Shown in pieces: positions 36,310-47,784 of a DNA stretch of 64,000 nt. A program made the position numbers and the translations under genes. Below the pieces are notes generated by a model that worked only from the letters and a program-made list of their open reading frames with translations, was not told the DNA's origin and did not search any database. The DNA comes from Syngnathus acus (taxonomy: Eukaryota; Chordata; Actinopteri; Syngnathiformes; Syngnathidae), in contig NC_051104.1 in the NCBI RefSeq assembly GCF_901709675.1, forward strand, positions 4,819,501-4,883,500. The letters run 5' to 3'. How positions within the stretch are numbered: position 1 is the stretch's first letter; each line of letters starts with the position of its first letter.

Positions 36310-36653
36310 AAGTGAAGAATTCATTTGGTTTTCGTCTTCCCACTCCACGGAGCATGTTTGGTTATTGAGAAGTGAAAGAGCAGATTTACTACTGGAACAA
36401 CGTGAGACTGAAAATAATGCTTCCCTCAAAGGAGCTGTTCTGCCTTCTGAAAAGTGCTGACATTTATTTTCATTTAAAGCACTTACCACAACAAGTCTGA
36501 AGTTGAGAACAGCTCGATAACTTTTACATTACAGATGTAAAATAATATACAGATATATAACAACCGGTTCATCTTTTCCCAGAGTGAAAATATTTTCACT
36601 ATAAAAATGTCGAAGCGTGGTTTCAGAATATCACATGAATGAAGCTGATGATG

Positions 36654-36659
36654 AATAAA
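36654..36659 (+). terminator. selenoj: Candidate SelJ polyadenylation signal (AATAAA)
   Basis: A canonical AATAAA lies about 615 bases after the SelJ stop codon and downstream of the SECIS, so the transcript would retain it. It is followed by a GT-rich stretch (TTGTTTTGTTGGG). Confidence 0.55.
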
Positions 36660-37967
36660 TTTCCACAACATTGTTTTGTTGGGTAAATATGTAAGAGTGC
36701 ATAGGTAACAAACAGAAGGGAAGTCATTTGATTTCTCCCTGAGCCTGACTCCTACACAGCGGGTCGTCGTGCATGTCTGGCATAATTATATCCAGACCTG
36801 AAGAGTTGTTGTTTTGTTCCCCCCCAATCTGCCAAAATCCAATTCCACAAGGGAGTTTTTTTTTTTTTTTTTAAATTGGTTGTCAAGTAAATTGTGAACT
36901 GATTGACAATATTTTTGTAAGTTCAAAAACTATCCCATGTATTAAATTTGGCATTGACAAGGTGCAGAGAGGCTTAGTTATGACACCACTTGTGAATGTT
37001 GTCACGATTGTAAATTTTGGAGTCGAGCCTTGACAGCAAAAACACACCCACGTTCACTGACATGAGACAGATGAGCCTCCTCCTACGAGTCCCAAGTGAC
37101 TCCACCACCTGGAGTTAATATACATGTCATTAAAATACTGTTATATGTGTACTCTTAGTGTCAGCATACAATATTTTATATTGGAAAAAAACGCCATTGA
37201 TGGCTGATGATTAAGAGGTCAAAAGTTCATGGCCATGTAGTGATAATGATTGATGTATGGACAGCACGGTGGACTAGTGATTCGTAAGACTGCCTCACAC
37301 TTTTGAGATTCTGCATTTGAAGATTTCTTCCAGCCTGTACTTGCATAGTTTTCTTCCTCTCATAGCATGTTAGGGATTTTTGAAGATTCAAAATTGTCCA
37401 TTAAGTTAAAGCTGAATGGTTGTCTGTCAATATGTGCCCTGGGGTTGCCAGGCAACCTGTTCATGGTGGACGGACAGATTTATATGGATTGTGTGGATGC
37501 AATATATAAACCACAGTTGTAGCGCTAAGTAATTGTAATTGCAGGGAATGGGGCCTTCCTGATTTTTTTTTTTTTAATTATTTGACAATTACTCTCGGTT
37601 ATGTGTGTACATGGAGCTGATTATCTAATTTAAAATAAAAAAAAACAATACTTTTTGCTCCAAACGGTTTACCTTGAGGCCAAAGCACAAAAAACAACAA
37701 CGTTTTCAAAGCTTAGTATGTGCAACAAAAGATCGTAATGACGTGACCCCTCAACGTGACGTCACCAAAAGCCCGCATGCGCAGTATAGATCAAGTTGCT
37801 TTTGATGAAGAGGGAATACTCTTGCTGTACTATCATCTTTGTTACATTCAACAGCTGGGTGGAACTCCGGACAAAACTTGCTTCAGTGACGTTTTGCAAA
37901 GAGATGGAAATCGGACTGCTTTGAAAGAAGCCTCCCGTAGTATCAAGATTCACTTATCACAATTGTC

Positions 37968-40881
37968 ATGGATTTTAATGTTAAACGACTCGCTGCAGAC
38001 GCGGGTACTTTTCTGAGCCGTGCTGTGCAAGTAAGTTTTAAACGTTTTTGCTAGTGGAAGTTATTGCTAATTAGCTGCTAGCTTACCCTCCCAGATACCT
38101 TTGAAAATGTCACAACTTCGCCACTGGCTGTGTTGTCTAAATCAATATTTATTGAACATGGAGATGTTTGTAACAACCACGTCATGTCAACTGCTGTAGG
38201 CAATGTTTGTGTGCCGATTAGTTTAACAAACCATCAAAACAGGCCTCTATTAAGATAATGCTCTTCATTAGCTGGACGCATGACGTTGAATTTTGTCCAT
38301 CTGATAACATGAGATGTTCCGTCCCAAAAGTATGCTTAACGTTACAAATATTTGCGTTTGGTTCTTTTAAAAGTTCACAGAAGAGAAGTTTGGCCAGGCT
38401 GAGAAGACAGAGTTGGATGCCCATTTGGAGAATCTTTTGGTAAGAGCTGAGGCCACCAAGCAATGGACAGAGAAGATTATGAAGCAGACGGAAGTCTTAT
38501 TACAGCCCAACCCAAGTAAGAACATACTTTATTATAATTAAATAGGATAAATACATTCCATTTGTACAGTATGTGGAATTTTACGTTTGCCAGCACATAA
38601 GATCTCCAAGATGATGTTGGATGAGATCAACTGGATTTGTATTTTTGTTTTCCAAAAGGTGTATTTACCCAATGTGTGTCACGTTGTTTGAAGCTTTCTT
38701 GTGCACACTGTGTTCTATTTGACAGTCCGTACATGGCTCCCTCACTGTTGTCTCATGACTTTGTAATTGAGTTTCCCTTGTAATTTCCAGATGCCCGACT
38801 TGAGGAATTTGTGTATGAGAAATTGGAAAAAAAGGTCCCGACGCGACTGAACAATCATGAACTGTTGGGCCAGTCTATGATTGACTCCGGAAATGAATTT
38901 GGTCCTGGCACTGCTTACGGTGACTATCATCTATGTTTTTGTACCACATACAGTCTATGCCCTCTATTATCTAATATTTTGTTTGTGCTGCTCACTATTG
39001 TAGGAAATGCTTTGACCAAATGTGGCGAGACCCAGAAACAGATTGGCGGCGCTGAGCGGGAGTTAATTCAAAGTTCTGCCATCAATTTCCTGACCCCATT
39101 CAGGAACTTTCTAGAGGGGGACTTCAAAACAATCCTGGTGATTTCTCATTTGATGTCATTCACACAATGCTCGTGGTTGTATAACAGTTGGCCTGTAATC
39201 AGTAAACTATACCTGACGAAATGTTTGAAACATTTTTAGTGGGAAAAAACAGTACCTGGAAATCGTTTATTTGTCTCCAGAAAGAACGAAAGCTGCTGCA
39301 GGTCAAGCGCTTGGATCTGGATGCGGCCAAAACAAGACTCAAGAAAGCCCGCATGGCTGATGCTCGAGCTGTGGTATGTATGTGATCCGAAATAATCGCT
39401 TATCATCGATCTGTTGTTTACATCTTGGGTGTCACAGTTATTTCAATGTTGAAAATGTTTCTTCCCTAAAAATATGAGGCAATGTCCTCTTGAACGAAGG
39501 TGTAAGGCCGTATGAAGTCACATGACTCTCTGTGTAAATAAAACCTCAGATCCTCAATTCCAAAGTTTTGTTGTTAATATTGTGTTGTGTGGCATTCAAA
39601 GTCACACTTTTGTCATGTCAAAACAAAGGCATGTCGTCTTAAGTGTGATCCGTAGTTGCACGGCAGCTGTGGCTCTAACTTGTGTCACTGTTTTTAAATT
39701 GCAAAGCAGCAGATGTGAGCAGAGGAAGTGACAGCGGTAAGTGGAATGTTGGAGCTATGTTTGACCTTAGCAAACAAAACAAAAATTCTCCAGACATACA
39801 TGCACACAGCAAAAGCATCGCATCCCCAAGTCACTTGTCTCGTGTGTCTATGGTGGAGTTGATCTAAAAAAAAAAAATAATAATAATAATTCTCTCCCGC
39901 AGGCAGAACAGGAGTTGAGAATGACTCAGAGTGAATTTGACCGTCAGGCTGAGATCACCCGACTGCTGCTAGAAGGCGTCAGCAGCACCCATGTGTGTAT
40001 TTCCAGTTTGCCCGAACACACGACACGTTTAGAAAAACTTGTGTTGTACACAAAATGTTTCAAATACTTTTCTTGCCTGACAGTTGCCAAAGTGCAAACG
40101 TGATCTAATTACTGCTAATGTCCTTTTATTGCACTCAAAGGCTTGTTGCATTAGCCAAGTTGTTATCATGCTAGCATCAAAGCAGCTGAAATAATGAGGC
40201 TATAAAAACATGTCCGGATTCGAAGGCGAAGCGGGTAACTCTTCATATACTTAATTTCTTCTTGTGCGGGATCAGGCACACCACCTACGCTGCTTGAATG
40301 ATTTGGTGGAGGCTCAGACGATATACTACGCGCAATGTTACCAGTATATGGTGGATCTGCAAAAGCAGCTGGGAAGGTAAAAGAATCGTTGGGGACAATC
40401 AAGCAGCTTTTTGGCGTCTCACTCTCGTTTCTCCTCTCCGCTGCTAGTTTCCCTTCAACCTTCTCCAATAACAACCAGTCGTCAGTTACGGAAGGGGCCA
40501 GCATCTCTGTGCCCACCATACCGGTGTCGGCCTCCCTGCCCACCTCCTCCAGCCGCGGCGGCTCTACCGCGTCGGGCGGATTCAGCGAATTGCGCAGCTC
40601 CAGCGGCAGCCGCAAAGCCAGAGTCCTTTACGACTACGACGCGGCCAGCAGCAGTGAGCTTTCCCTGCTGGCTGATGAGGTAAGCCACTCTTGTACAAGT
40701 GCTATCTTGAATTTGAAGTGTTTTTTTTTTTTTTGTGACAAGCACTTGACATGGCTCCCGTGTGTGTTGTCAGGTTATCACAGTCAGCAGCGTGCCAGGC
40801 ATGGATTCAGACTGGCTGATGGGAGAGCGAGGCAGCCAGAACGGCAAAGTGCCAATTACCTACCTGGAGCTACTTAACTGA
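37968..40881 (+). CDS. sh3glb1: sh3glb1, endophilin-B1 (BAR and SH3 domain protein), 9 coding exons, 363 aa
   Basis: Endophilin-B1 (Bif-1) senses and bends membranes and acts in autophagy, mitochondrial dynamics and apoptosis. Coding exons: 37968-38030, 38374-38515, 38791-38919, 39004-39137, 39281-39373, 39903-39992, 40276-40376, 40448-40679, 40774-40881. The protein has the amphipathic N-terminus MDFNVKRLAADAGTFLSRAVQ and an N-BAR domain to about residue 250 (FGPGTAYGNALTKCGETQ, KRLDLDAAKTRLKKA, QSEFDRQAEITRLLLEG). A variable Ser/Thr-rich linker follows. The SH3 domain runs from about residue 305 (SRKARVLYDYDAASSSELSLLADE to KVPITYLELLN). The 1092 coding bases give 363 residues, against 365 in human. 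The optional brain-type exon of the BAR region was not seen. The human protein starts three residues earlier (MNIMDF), but no equivalent in-frame ATG was seen here. sh3glb1a versus sh3glb1b is not resolved. Confidence 0.96.
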
Positions 40882-41820
40882 GTCTTCGGATATGAGCTTA
40901 TGCTGCCATGTCAAGTTACTTCCACAGTATATATTAAAAGAAAAAAAAAAAAAGGTCCGGCACTCTTAGTCAGGATACTTGAACTCAAAAGCTGGAATCA
41001 AATGCATGCAAGTGAAAGGGGGGGGGGAATGGAGCTGATGTTTTAGTATCCAACTGCCTTACATTTCAAAAAAAGTTGCCTTTCTTCCATGCCTTTGTTT
41101 TTTATGTTATCCAAACAGCAGTATGTTCCAGAACATCTCCCAAAGTGTTTTTTTTGTTTACATAATATGAATATCTCAGAAATGTGTACACATCTCAGAC
41201 TGTTGCCGCTAAGTACATATTTTGGAATCTACTTCAGTCACAAGTGCTGGGTGATGCTAGTTCAAGTCGTTATGTCACGGTGGCATTACGGATAACCTAA
41301 ATCTGAATAGGTTTAATCATAATGAATGTTGTACATGTGTATGATGTCGTAGTGGGAAAGTTTAACATCATTTGTGAGCAATTTTAAGTGCCAGATGAAA
41401 TTAGTAGCAACTAAATCCCAAATTTATTTAAAACAAATTATAAAAACTTTTATTACGCCATGTATTTTGTCTTGCATTAATTGCAACACTGTTGAGATGG
41501 ACAAGTTCAAATTTTTTTTTTTTAACATATTTATTGCGAATTGGAAAACTTAATTGTCACATCTCTGTAGGAAATTATCAACCCAAGGCTACTTTATAAG
41601 TTTAAGTTATTGCTGCATGCATTGTTGGCAAATGACTCGATTTTTTTCATATGACGCGCTGAATAATATATCTTTGATATCATCTGATCTGATGTGTGGC
41701 ATGGCTAACACATCAGGATCCTACCCCAACCCGAATTGCATCTCAGTATCAAAATGGTGCCTTAATTACTGTGTGAAATCCATGCTATTTGCTTGATAAC
41801 AATTGGAAAGTGGAAACATT

Positions 41821-41826
41821 AATAAA
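41821..41826 (+). terminator. sh3glb1: Candidate sh3glb1 polyadenylation signal
   Basis: AATAAA lies 940 bases after the sh3glb1 stop. A second AATAAA at 41998-42003 is an alternative. The choice cannot be made from sequence alone. Confidence 0.45.
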
Positions 41827-42089
41827 AGATAAAATACAAACTTGTTACAAGAGTTTTTTATAATTTAGTAGTTCTATGACGTTTTGTAATGAACAGTGAC
41901 GTGTGCAGATTATGCCACCAGGTGGCAGTATTCTACTGTGCCTTCTATCAACGGACGAGTGCAATTGAACTACTGTGATCAACCTAACAATTATCACAAT
42001 AAAGTCCACAGCAATTATCTTTAATTTTTATTTGTAAACTATGTCATTTAAAAAAAAAAGTCCACTTTGAAGATGTTTATGGTTTACAC

Positions 42090-42783
42090 CAGGGGTCCCC
42101 AACCACCGGGCTGCGGACCGGTACCGGTCCGTGGGTCATGTGGTACCAGGCCGCACAGAAAAAGAATAGTTTTTTTTTTTTTTTATCGACGATTAATTCA
42201 GGTCAAGACGCTCGTCCCACTCACGTAACATGTTAGCTAGCAAAAACAAGTAAGAATAAAAAAAAAAAAAAGGGGGATTCTCCCCCAATTACATCCGTCG
42301 CTGCATCTGTGTCTCTTGACACAGGTGGATTCAGGTAAAGACGCTCGTCCCGGTCACATCACATGTTACCCCGGTCGAGCCCGTGAAGCTAGCAAAAAAT
42401 GAGTAAAAAAAAGAGATGTTTAGAAAGAGAAAAAGGCCCAATGAGGAGACAGAAGAAGAGGCTCCAACTTCCAAGAAAAAGAAAACTGGATTAAAATCAA
42501 GGCAGAATATCCCGAAATCGCCACAAAAGCACAAACCCTGCTTCTCTTTCTAACATTGTATGTGAAGCAAGATTTTCTGCGGTGACAGCGACCAAAACAG
42601 CAGATACTTAATGGTGAGTTTTATTTTTAGGTGGTTTGTATTTGTTTTAATGCCAGTAGTATCATTTTATTTCATCATATTGATATATATAATAAGTTAT
42701 TTATTGTTATATTTATATAAAGGCCAGTCCTTGAAAATATGATCTGACATGTCCGTGGCGCAAAAAAAAGTTGGGGACTGCTG
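42090..42783. mobile_element. Decayed hAT-superfamily element with near-intact 8-base target duplication
   Basis: The left terminus is CAGGGGTCCCCAACC. The right terminus, in reverse complement, is CAGCAGTCCCCAACT. They match at 12 of 15 positions. The flanking octamers are GTTTACAC (42082-42089) and GTTGACAC (42784-42791), which differ at one base and fit the 8-base duplications made by hAT transposases. About 45 codons of plus-strand sequence (about 42413-42550) read as a Lys/Glu-rich N-terminal remnant with EETEEEAPTSKKKK, reminiscent of hAT-derived proteins. No intact transposase remains. Confidence 0.72.
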
Positions 42784-43411
42784 GTTGACACCATCTCCCA
42801 CAATCTACTAATGTAGACTCAGCAACTTCACATTAAGCGCTTCCTCTTTCTACAAATAAGTGTTTTTGAACGTGATAAATACTTGTGGTTTGTATTTCTG
42901 CTCTTGTTGAGAAAACATCAGTCATTTATAATTACCAGTTTGCTGAATCATTATTTTATATTTAATGAGCAAAAAAAAAAGAATTAAATAATTGTCTACT
43001 TGCCCCATTTAGAAAAAAATAATTATGCTAGTTTCGATTTATACTTCTTCAACCGCCGTGACCTTTGAGCATCACCACAGCGGTATTCTGGTTACCTTCT
43101 GGTTAGGCCTCATGCATTCTGCTGTAACGGCAGATATCAGCAACTTGCCCGCTCCTCAATAATTCATACACACTGTTGAGAAATTATTATTATTATTTTT
43201 TTAAAGCTTGTTGAGGCATCGTTTCTGAGAGTTAGTAGGTTAGCGAGCACGAGGATCAGCATTCAAAAGTGCCCCTCATTGGCCCTCCATCGGATAGGAA
43301 GGAAACCCTCCTCTTTGAGATACGGAACTGGGCAGTGTGCTGTACACTTGCGCAAAACAGGAAATTTCTTGTTTCCTTTGCTGCTTATAACAACAGCTTG
43401 CACCACACCAC

Positions 43412-43412
<1 letters not shown>

Positions 43413-43441
<29 letters not shown>
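43413..43441. repeat. (TG)n microsatellite
   Basis: A pure TG dinucleotide tract of about 29 bases lies downstream of nrros. Confidence 0.92.
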
Positions 43442-43442
<1 letters not shown>

Positions 43443-43572
43443 CATCACACATGAAGCGCACGTTCACACAAAGCTAGGCGCCACGGCCGCAGTTTTACAT
43501 TTTGTGGTTTTGAACCACACGCTAACGGTGCATGCAGTGGGAAATAAAATCTTTTTTATAATAGTTGAAATT

Positions 43573-43578
43573 TTTATT
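43573..43578 (-). terminator. nrros: Candidate nrros polyadenylation signal
   Basis: A minus-strand AATAAA (plus-strand TTTATT) lies about 110 bases past the nrros stop codon, which would give a short 3' UTR. Confidence 0.5.
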
Positions 43579-43686
43579 GCCAACCCTAATCAGAGCACCA
43601 CAGGATAAAATGATCGTTGATAGCATGTCAATAATCCGCCAGGTTGTCCATCAAATGTTAATGCTGGACTGAAAGGTAAACGTACA

Positions 43687-45829
43687 TCAGTAGGACGTAG
43701 GCTTTGAATATTTCTTTTTGATTGATTTGTGGATCACTTTGGGCTTGAGTGTCAGAAATACAATAACAACAATGCCCACTAAAGAAATGCAAATGGGCCC
43801 AAAAAGCAGGATGTACCAAAAAAAAGATTCTCCGCTTTCGTCACGGCACAAAAATGAGCTGTAATGCCGAATGCTGCGTGTTTGGAAGAGATCCGCGCAT
43901 TCGATGTCCGACTGGCCGACCACGTGGACGGTCTTTGTTGTCGTGAAAGTCCTGAACCATTCGCTTTGGCAGCAGTTGAATGGATTCCCCGTCAGGAAAA
44001 CGGTGTGAAGTTTCGAAGCTAACGCGTCGGCCTGATTCGAGGGAATCGTCGACAATTTGTTGTCCCTCAAATCGAGCTGTCTTAAGTCAAGACTCGAGAC
44101 TGAAGCCGGAAGATGCTCGAGGGAGTTGCATGAAATATTCAGAGACTTCAGATTTAGAAAATCTGCAAAGTCCAATTCCCCAACGTGTGTGTTTCCCAAA
44201 CCTAAGTGCTGTAACGTTCTGCTCAGACTTTTGATCGACTGCTGGCCTCTTAGTCCAGGGTTGTCGGAAAGTTCTAAATGCGTGAGAGCGAGTCCAGAGA
44301 ATGCAGATGGTGGAATTCTTTCAAGATGGCTTCCCTTGAGGAAAAGCTGCCTCAAGGACTCAGTGGTGTTCCAGGCTACACCTGCCTCACGGAGACATTT
44401 CCCTATGTTGCTGTAACTGAGGTCCATTGACCGAAGACCCGGTAAATTGAACAATCGTCTCGAGGATGAGCAGTCGAGATCGTTCCGGCTGAGGTTAAGG
44501 TATGTCAAGTTGCTAAGCGTCCTCAGCGTAACATCATCCGCTGCAATCTCTATCAGCCCGTTGTCGCTAACGTCCAACTCCAACAAGCTAGCAGAGAATC
44601 GCTCGGATGTTAGATTCAAGCTTTCCAGACAGTTGCTGCGTATCCGCAGTCTGGACAGGGATGGCATTTTCCGGATGAATCCCCGTGGGAAGTACTGCAA
44701 CTTGTTTCCTCGTAGATCTAAAAGCTCCACCGAGGAGACGTCGCCGTGAAGGCTGTCGTTCCATAGCTTAGCCGTGACGGTGCTGGTGTTCCTCCCCAGG
44801 TTGTGGAAATCGACAGTGGAGGTCAAGTTTGGGAATGTGACGTTGTCCGTTAGGTGCTCATAAAAACTCACAACGTTGTGGGACAGGTGGAGATTGCGTA
44901 AGCGGCTCATCTCGGGTAAGAACGGAAAGAAGAGCAGCTTGTTATCGGATAGATCGAGCGTCTCGATTTGAAAAGTGACGTTCGCGTCCGGCCTGGTGAT
45001 GAACCATTCGATGAAGTTGTGGCTGGCGTTTAGAACCACCAACTGACTCATGTGGAAGTCCGTCAGGCAAGGTAGATAATTGAAGGCCAAGTTGAGCCGC
45101 TGCAATCTGGGAGTGCCGTCAAAGGCGTTGTCGATCTCAAACAGGAGGTTCCTCTGCAGGTCCAGCTCTCTCACCTGACGAAGATCTCTGAACGACGTCT
45201 CATCCAGACGCCGTAAGAGATTCCCCGAAAGATTTAAGTACTCCAGCGATGTCAGATTTTGAAGAAGGACGGCAGCCATTTCTTCATCTAACCTATTCTC
45301 GGATAGATCTAAAAATTTGATCCCGGGCAGCGTCTTTAAAGCATTGCTGGTTTGCGTGTAGCTAACATACAGATTATTCATTGCCAAATTAAGATTTTTT
45401 AACAATTTGGTGGATTGAAAAGTGTTTGGATGCAATCCTTCCATCTGGTTGCAGGCTAAACTGAGGGTAGTGAGCGAGGGATACTGAAGAGAGTCGTCCT
45501 GTAGTGTCTTGAGAAGATTGTGATTGAGTTGAAGTTCTTCGGTGCTGCTTGGTAGTCCCGCCGGTACCGACGTGAGGTTGGAATTGTTGCAGAGAGCCGT
45601 TCGTTGCGTCTGCACACACGGAGAGAGAACACACACTACTCGGTTATTAAAGGAATTAATTTTGACCTCTGTAACCACAAAAAAAAAAAAAGAATATTAC
45701 AGTAGTATGAATGGGAGAGCTTACCAGTTTACACTGACTGCGTTGTGGATGACTTGAGGCTGGTGCGAGGATGATCCACATGGGTAGCAGTAAGCAACAG
45801 ATGATGGACGACGTGCCGTGAACTGACAT
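43687..45829 (-). CDS. nrros: nrros (LRRC33), leucine-rich repeat TGF-beta milieu molecule / negative regulator of ROS, 2 coding exons, 675 aa
   Basis: NRROS tethers latent TGF-beta1 on myeloid cells and microglia and limits NOX2-dependent reactive oxygen. Exon 1 (45725-45829) encodes MSVHGTSS and a hydrophobic signal peptide (IICCLLLPMWIILAPA). Exon 2 (43687-45609) encodes the rest, 640 residues plus stop, in one uninterrupted exon. About 20 leucine-rich repeats precede a cysteine cap (NPFNCCQSEWF), one transmembrane segment (about 631-656) and a short basic tail ending TSY. There is no TIR domain. LRRC33 is favoured over the sister LRRC32/GARP by blocks such as MAAVLLQNLTSLEYLNLSGN, RELDLQRNLLFEIDNAFDG, IEWF and LLFFPFLPEMSRLRNL. 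Many N-glycosylation sequons are present. An AG acceptor at 45844-45845, just upstream of the ATG, suggests a separate 5' UTR exon. Confidence 0.92.
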
Positions 45830-46173
45830 TTTAACATCCTCACTGTTCACAAGACAAAGAGGCTTTTTACGGAAAGGCAGAGTCCTCCCTTGTAAATTTG
45901 ATTTCCAAGCAGCATTTTTTTTTTTTTACACCTTTTTTTGTTTTGATGTGTATTAACTAACAAGTTTGATTTTTTTTTTTTTAGTCTGAAGACTAATATA
46001 AAGCCAAAAGTGACTCACGTAATACTCAATTTAATAACACATAAAACAATAATCTATAATAGAATTTTTGTCATGATCATATCCCCTAATTACATTCAAT
46101 TTACATACATAAGTCTGACACAATATTTTTTTTAAATAAATATTTCTAAAATGTATTTCTTTTTTGTGCAATA

Positions 46174-46219
46174 ATAAATACATAAATAAAATAAATATAA
46201 ATAAATAAATAAATAAATA
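46174..46219. repeat. (AAAT)n microsatellite
   Basis: An interrupted AAAT/AAATAT tetranucleotide tract of about 45 bases lies between nrros and ngdn. Confidence 0.85.
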
Positions 46220-47654
46220 CAAACTTGCAATAATAAATAGTGAGATCAGCAATGTGCATTGCGCCAATAGATAAACATTAAAAACAATCCTTCCCATTGC
46301 TTCTCAGACAGCACCAGTTAGCTTTCCAATCCAAAAAAGTAGTAGAATGCATCAAACTTACAGCGGTGGTAAGGCGTGGATCCCCCGAGCCACCGCTGCC
46401 TGCACCCGTGACCATATCGTTGCTTCTCTCTCGGCCGTCGTGCGTGTTCTTCATGTGCCGTCCTCTGACAGAAGCATTGACACCTCGGTTTTACTATTCG
46501 CGGAAGCATGCAACGGAAACCAGGTCACATGGACAAGCTGTAATCAGAGAGAGGTTCTCAAGCTCAGAGGGGCCACAGGAAGGCAAATTCTTCTTAACTT
46601 TTCTTCTTTCTCTTCACCATGCAGAGCCCTGCTGTTATATCTCACTTATTAGAATTTCTGTCGGGAGTGCAGCTGCTACCACAAAGCCTGGCAGAGTGCC
46701 CTTTTCTTAACTTGGCCTCTTGTGATCAGATGTGGAGAGGAAACCAGTCAGCGTACACACCCTTCCTGCTCGGTTTGAGGACTGCTGCTACAATATCGAG
46801 TAGTTAGTCTCGTATTTTATCTATGGAATAGTTTCGGCAATCAGAGAGTTAATTGCATTATTGAAGAGGAAGCAAAAGAAGTTTGTTGACGAGAATACGT
46901 TGAATGTGCCCCCACTGGTCGGCATCGTGATTGATATTGTTTGCGGAATGTGAATCAGGCAGCAAAATTGACCCCTTTTTATCCATCTTAGGGGTCGGCC
47001 ATTTTTCCACTGGTCTCTGGTCACAGCCAATCAGGGCTCACCAATTTTATGTAGCTGATTAGTGATGGATAAAACGGGTAGATTTTGCATGTTTGATTCA
47101 TATTCCACAAACGATGTTTCAACTAGTTGGCCTGCAGAGGGCTGCATTTCAACCCAAATTATTTATCCTTGGTATCCACCCAACAGCGAAAATAGGGAAC
47201 AAGGAATAAGGAAGTGAAGTGGCTCGCTGGGCCATAGGTCATGAGTGTGGCAACAACAATCTTGTTGCACATGATTTGTTGTGAGAATCAAAGGTACCTA
47301 AAAACAAGTACTGCTCCTTTAAAGGTTGTACGGTATGATCGTAAGTGCCACAATTAAATGTCGTGGATCAATTGATTCATGAATTAAATTTGGAAGTAAA
47401 TTAATCTAATAGTAAGGCTTTTTTTACTTGGAAAAAAATGACCGTTTATAGTAAAGCTTTTATTAAGAAAAAAAAATGACGATGTATAGTAGTTTGGCTT
47501 TTTTTTTTCAGTCTTATGTGACCTGTGAGGATCTTGTGACCAAGGGTAGCTTAACAATAATGACTTATTTAATGTATTTAAATTGTGTTGATTTTTTTAA
47601 AGCCAATCAATATCTTTCCACAGTTCAAATTACAAGACAATTTTGAAATGAGCA

Positions 47655-47660
47655 TTTATT
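47655..47660 (-). terminator. ngdn: Candidate ngdn polyadenylation signal
   Basis: A minus-strand AATAAA (plus-strand TTTATT) lies about 125 bases past the ngdn stop codon. Confidence 0.5.
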
Positions 47661-47784
47661 TAATGGCATGACATTTAATATGTAACAATTGTTGATTGTC
47701 ACAACAATGGTTATTTGAGCTGAAGAGGGGACTCCACATATTTCAACTATTTATAGTTCATCAAAATGACAGCTCCACTCTGGT

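Larger units (their letters stand above)
36041..37967. other. SelJ 3' UTR and SelJ-sh3glb1 intergenic region
   Basis: The first part (36041 to about 36680) is probably the SelJ 3' UTR. It contains the SECIS, a 27-base poly-T run (about 36279-36305) and an AATAAA at 36654-36659. The remainder holds no supported gene. The region just upstream of sh3glb1 (37680-37967) contains its likely promoter and 5' UTR, with GCCCGCATGCGC-type sequence near 37771, a possible NRF1-like site. Confidence 0.55.
40882..43686. other. sh3glb1 3' UTR and intergenic region to nrros
   Basis: The sh3glb1 3' UTR probably runs to an AATAAA at 41821-41826 or 41998-42003. A decayed hAT-like element lies at 42090-42783 and a TG microsatellite at 43413-43441. 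The nrros 3' UTR occupies the last 110 bases or so. No other gene is supported. Confidence 0.6.
45830..47784. other. Intergenic region between nrros and ngdn (both minus strand)
   Basis: It contains the upstream sequence and probable 5' UTR exon(s) of nrros, plus the ngdn 3' UTR near 47655-47784. An AAAT-type tetranucleotide tract lies at about 46174-46219. Short open frames at 46297-46807 match nothing and overlap each other in several frames, so I do not call them genes. Confidence 0.55.

Noticed and set aside
43687-45829. A Toll-like receptor or TLR pseudogene lacking its TIR domain
   Set aside because: The repeat-by-repeat wording, total length and short basic tail match NRROS/LRRC33, which naturally lacks a TIR.
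46297-46807. Overlapping plus-strand open frames of up to 137 codons
   Set aside because: They occur in several frames at once, match no family, and lie upstream of nrros where a 5' UTR is expected.
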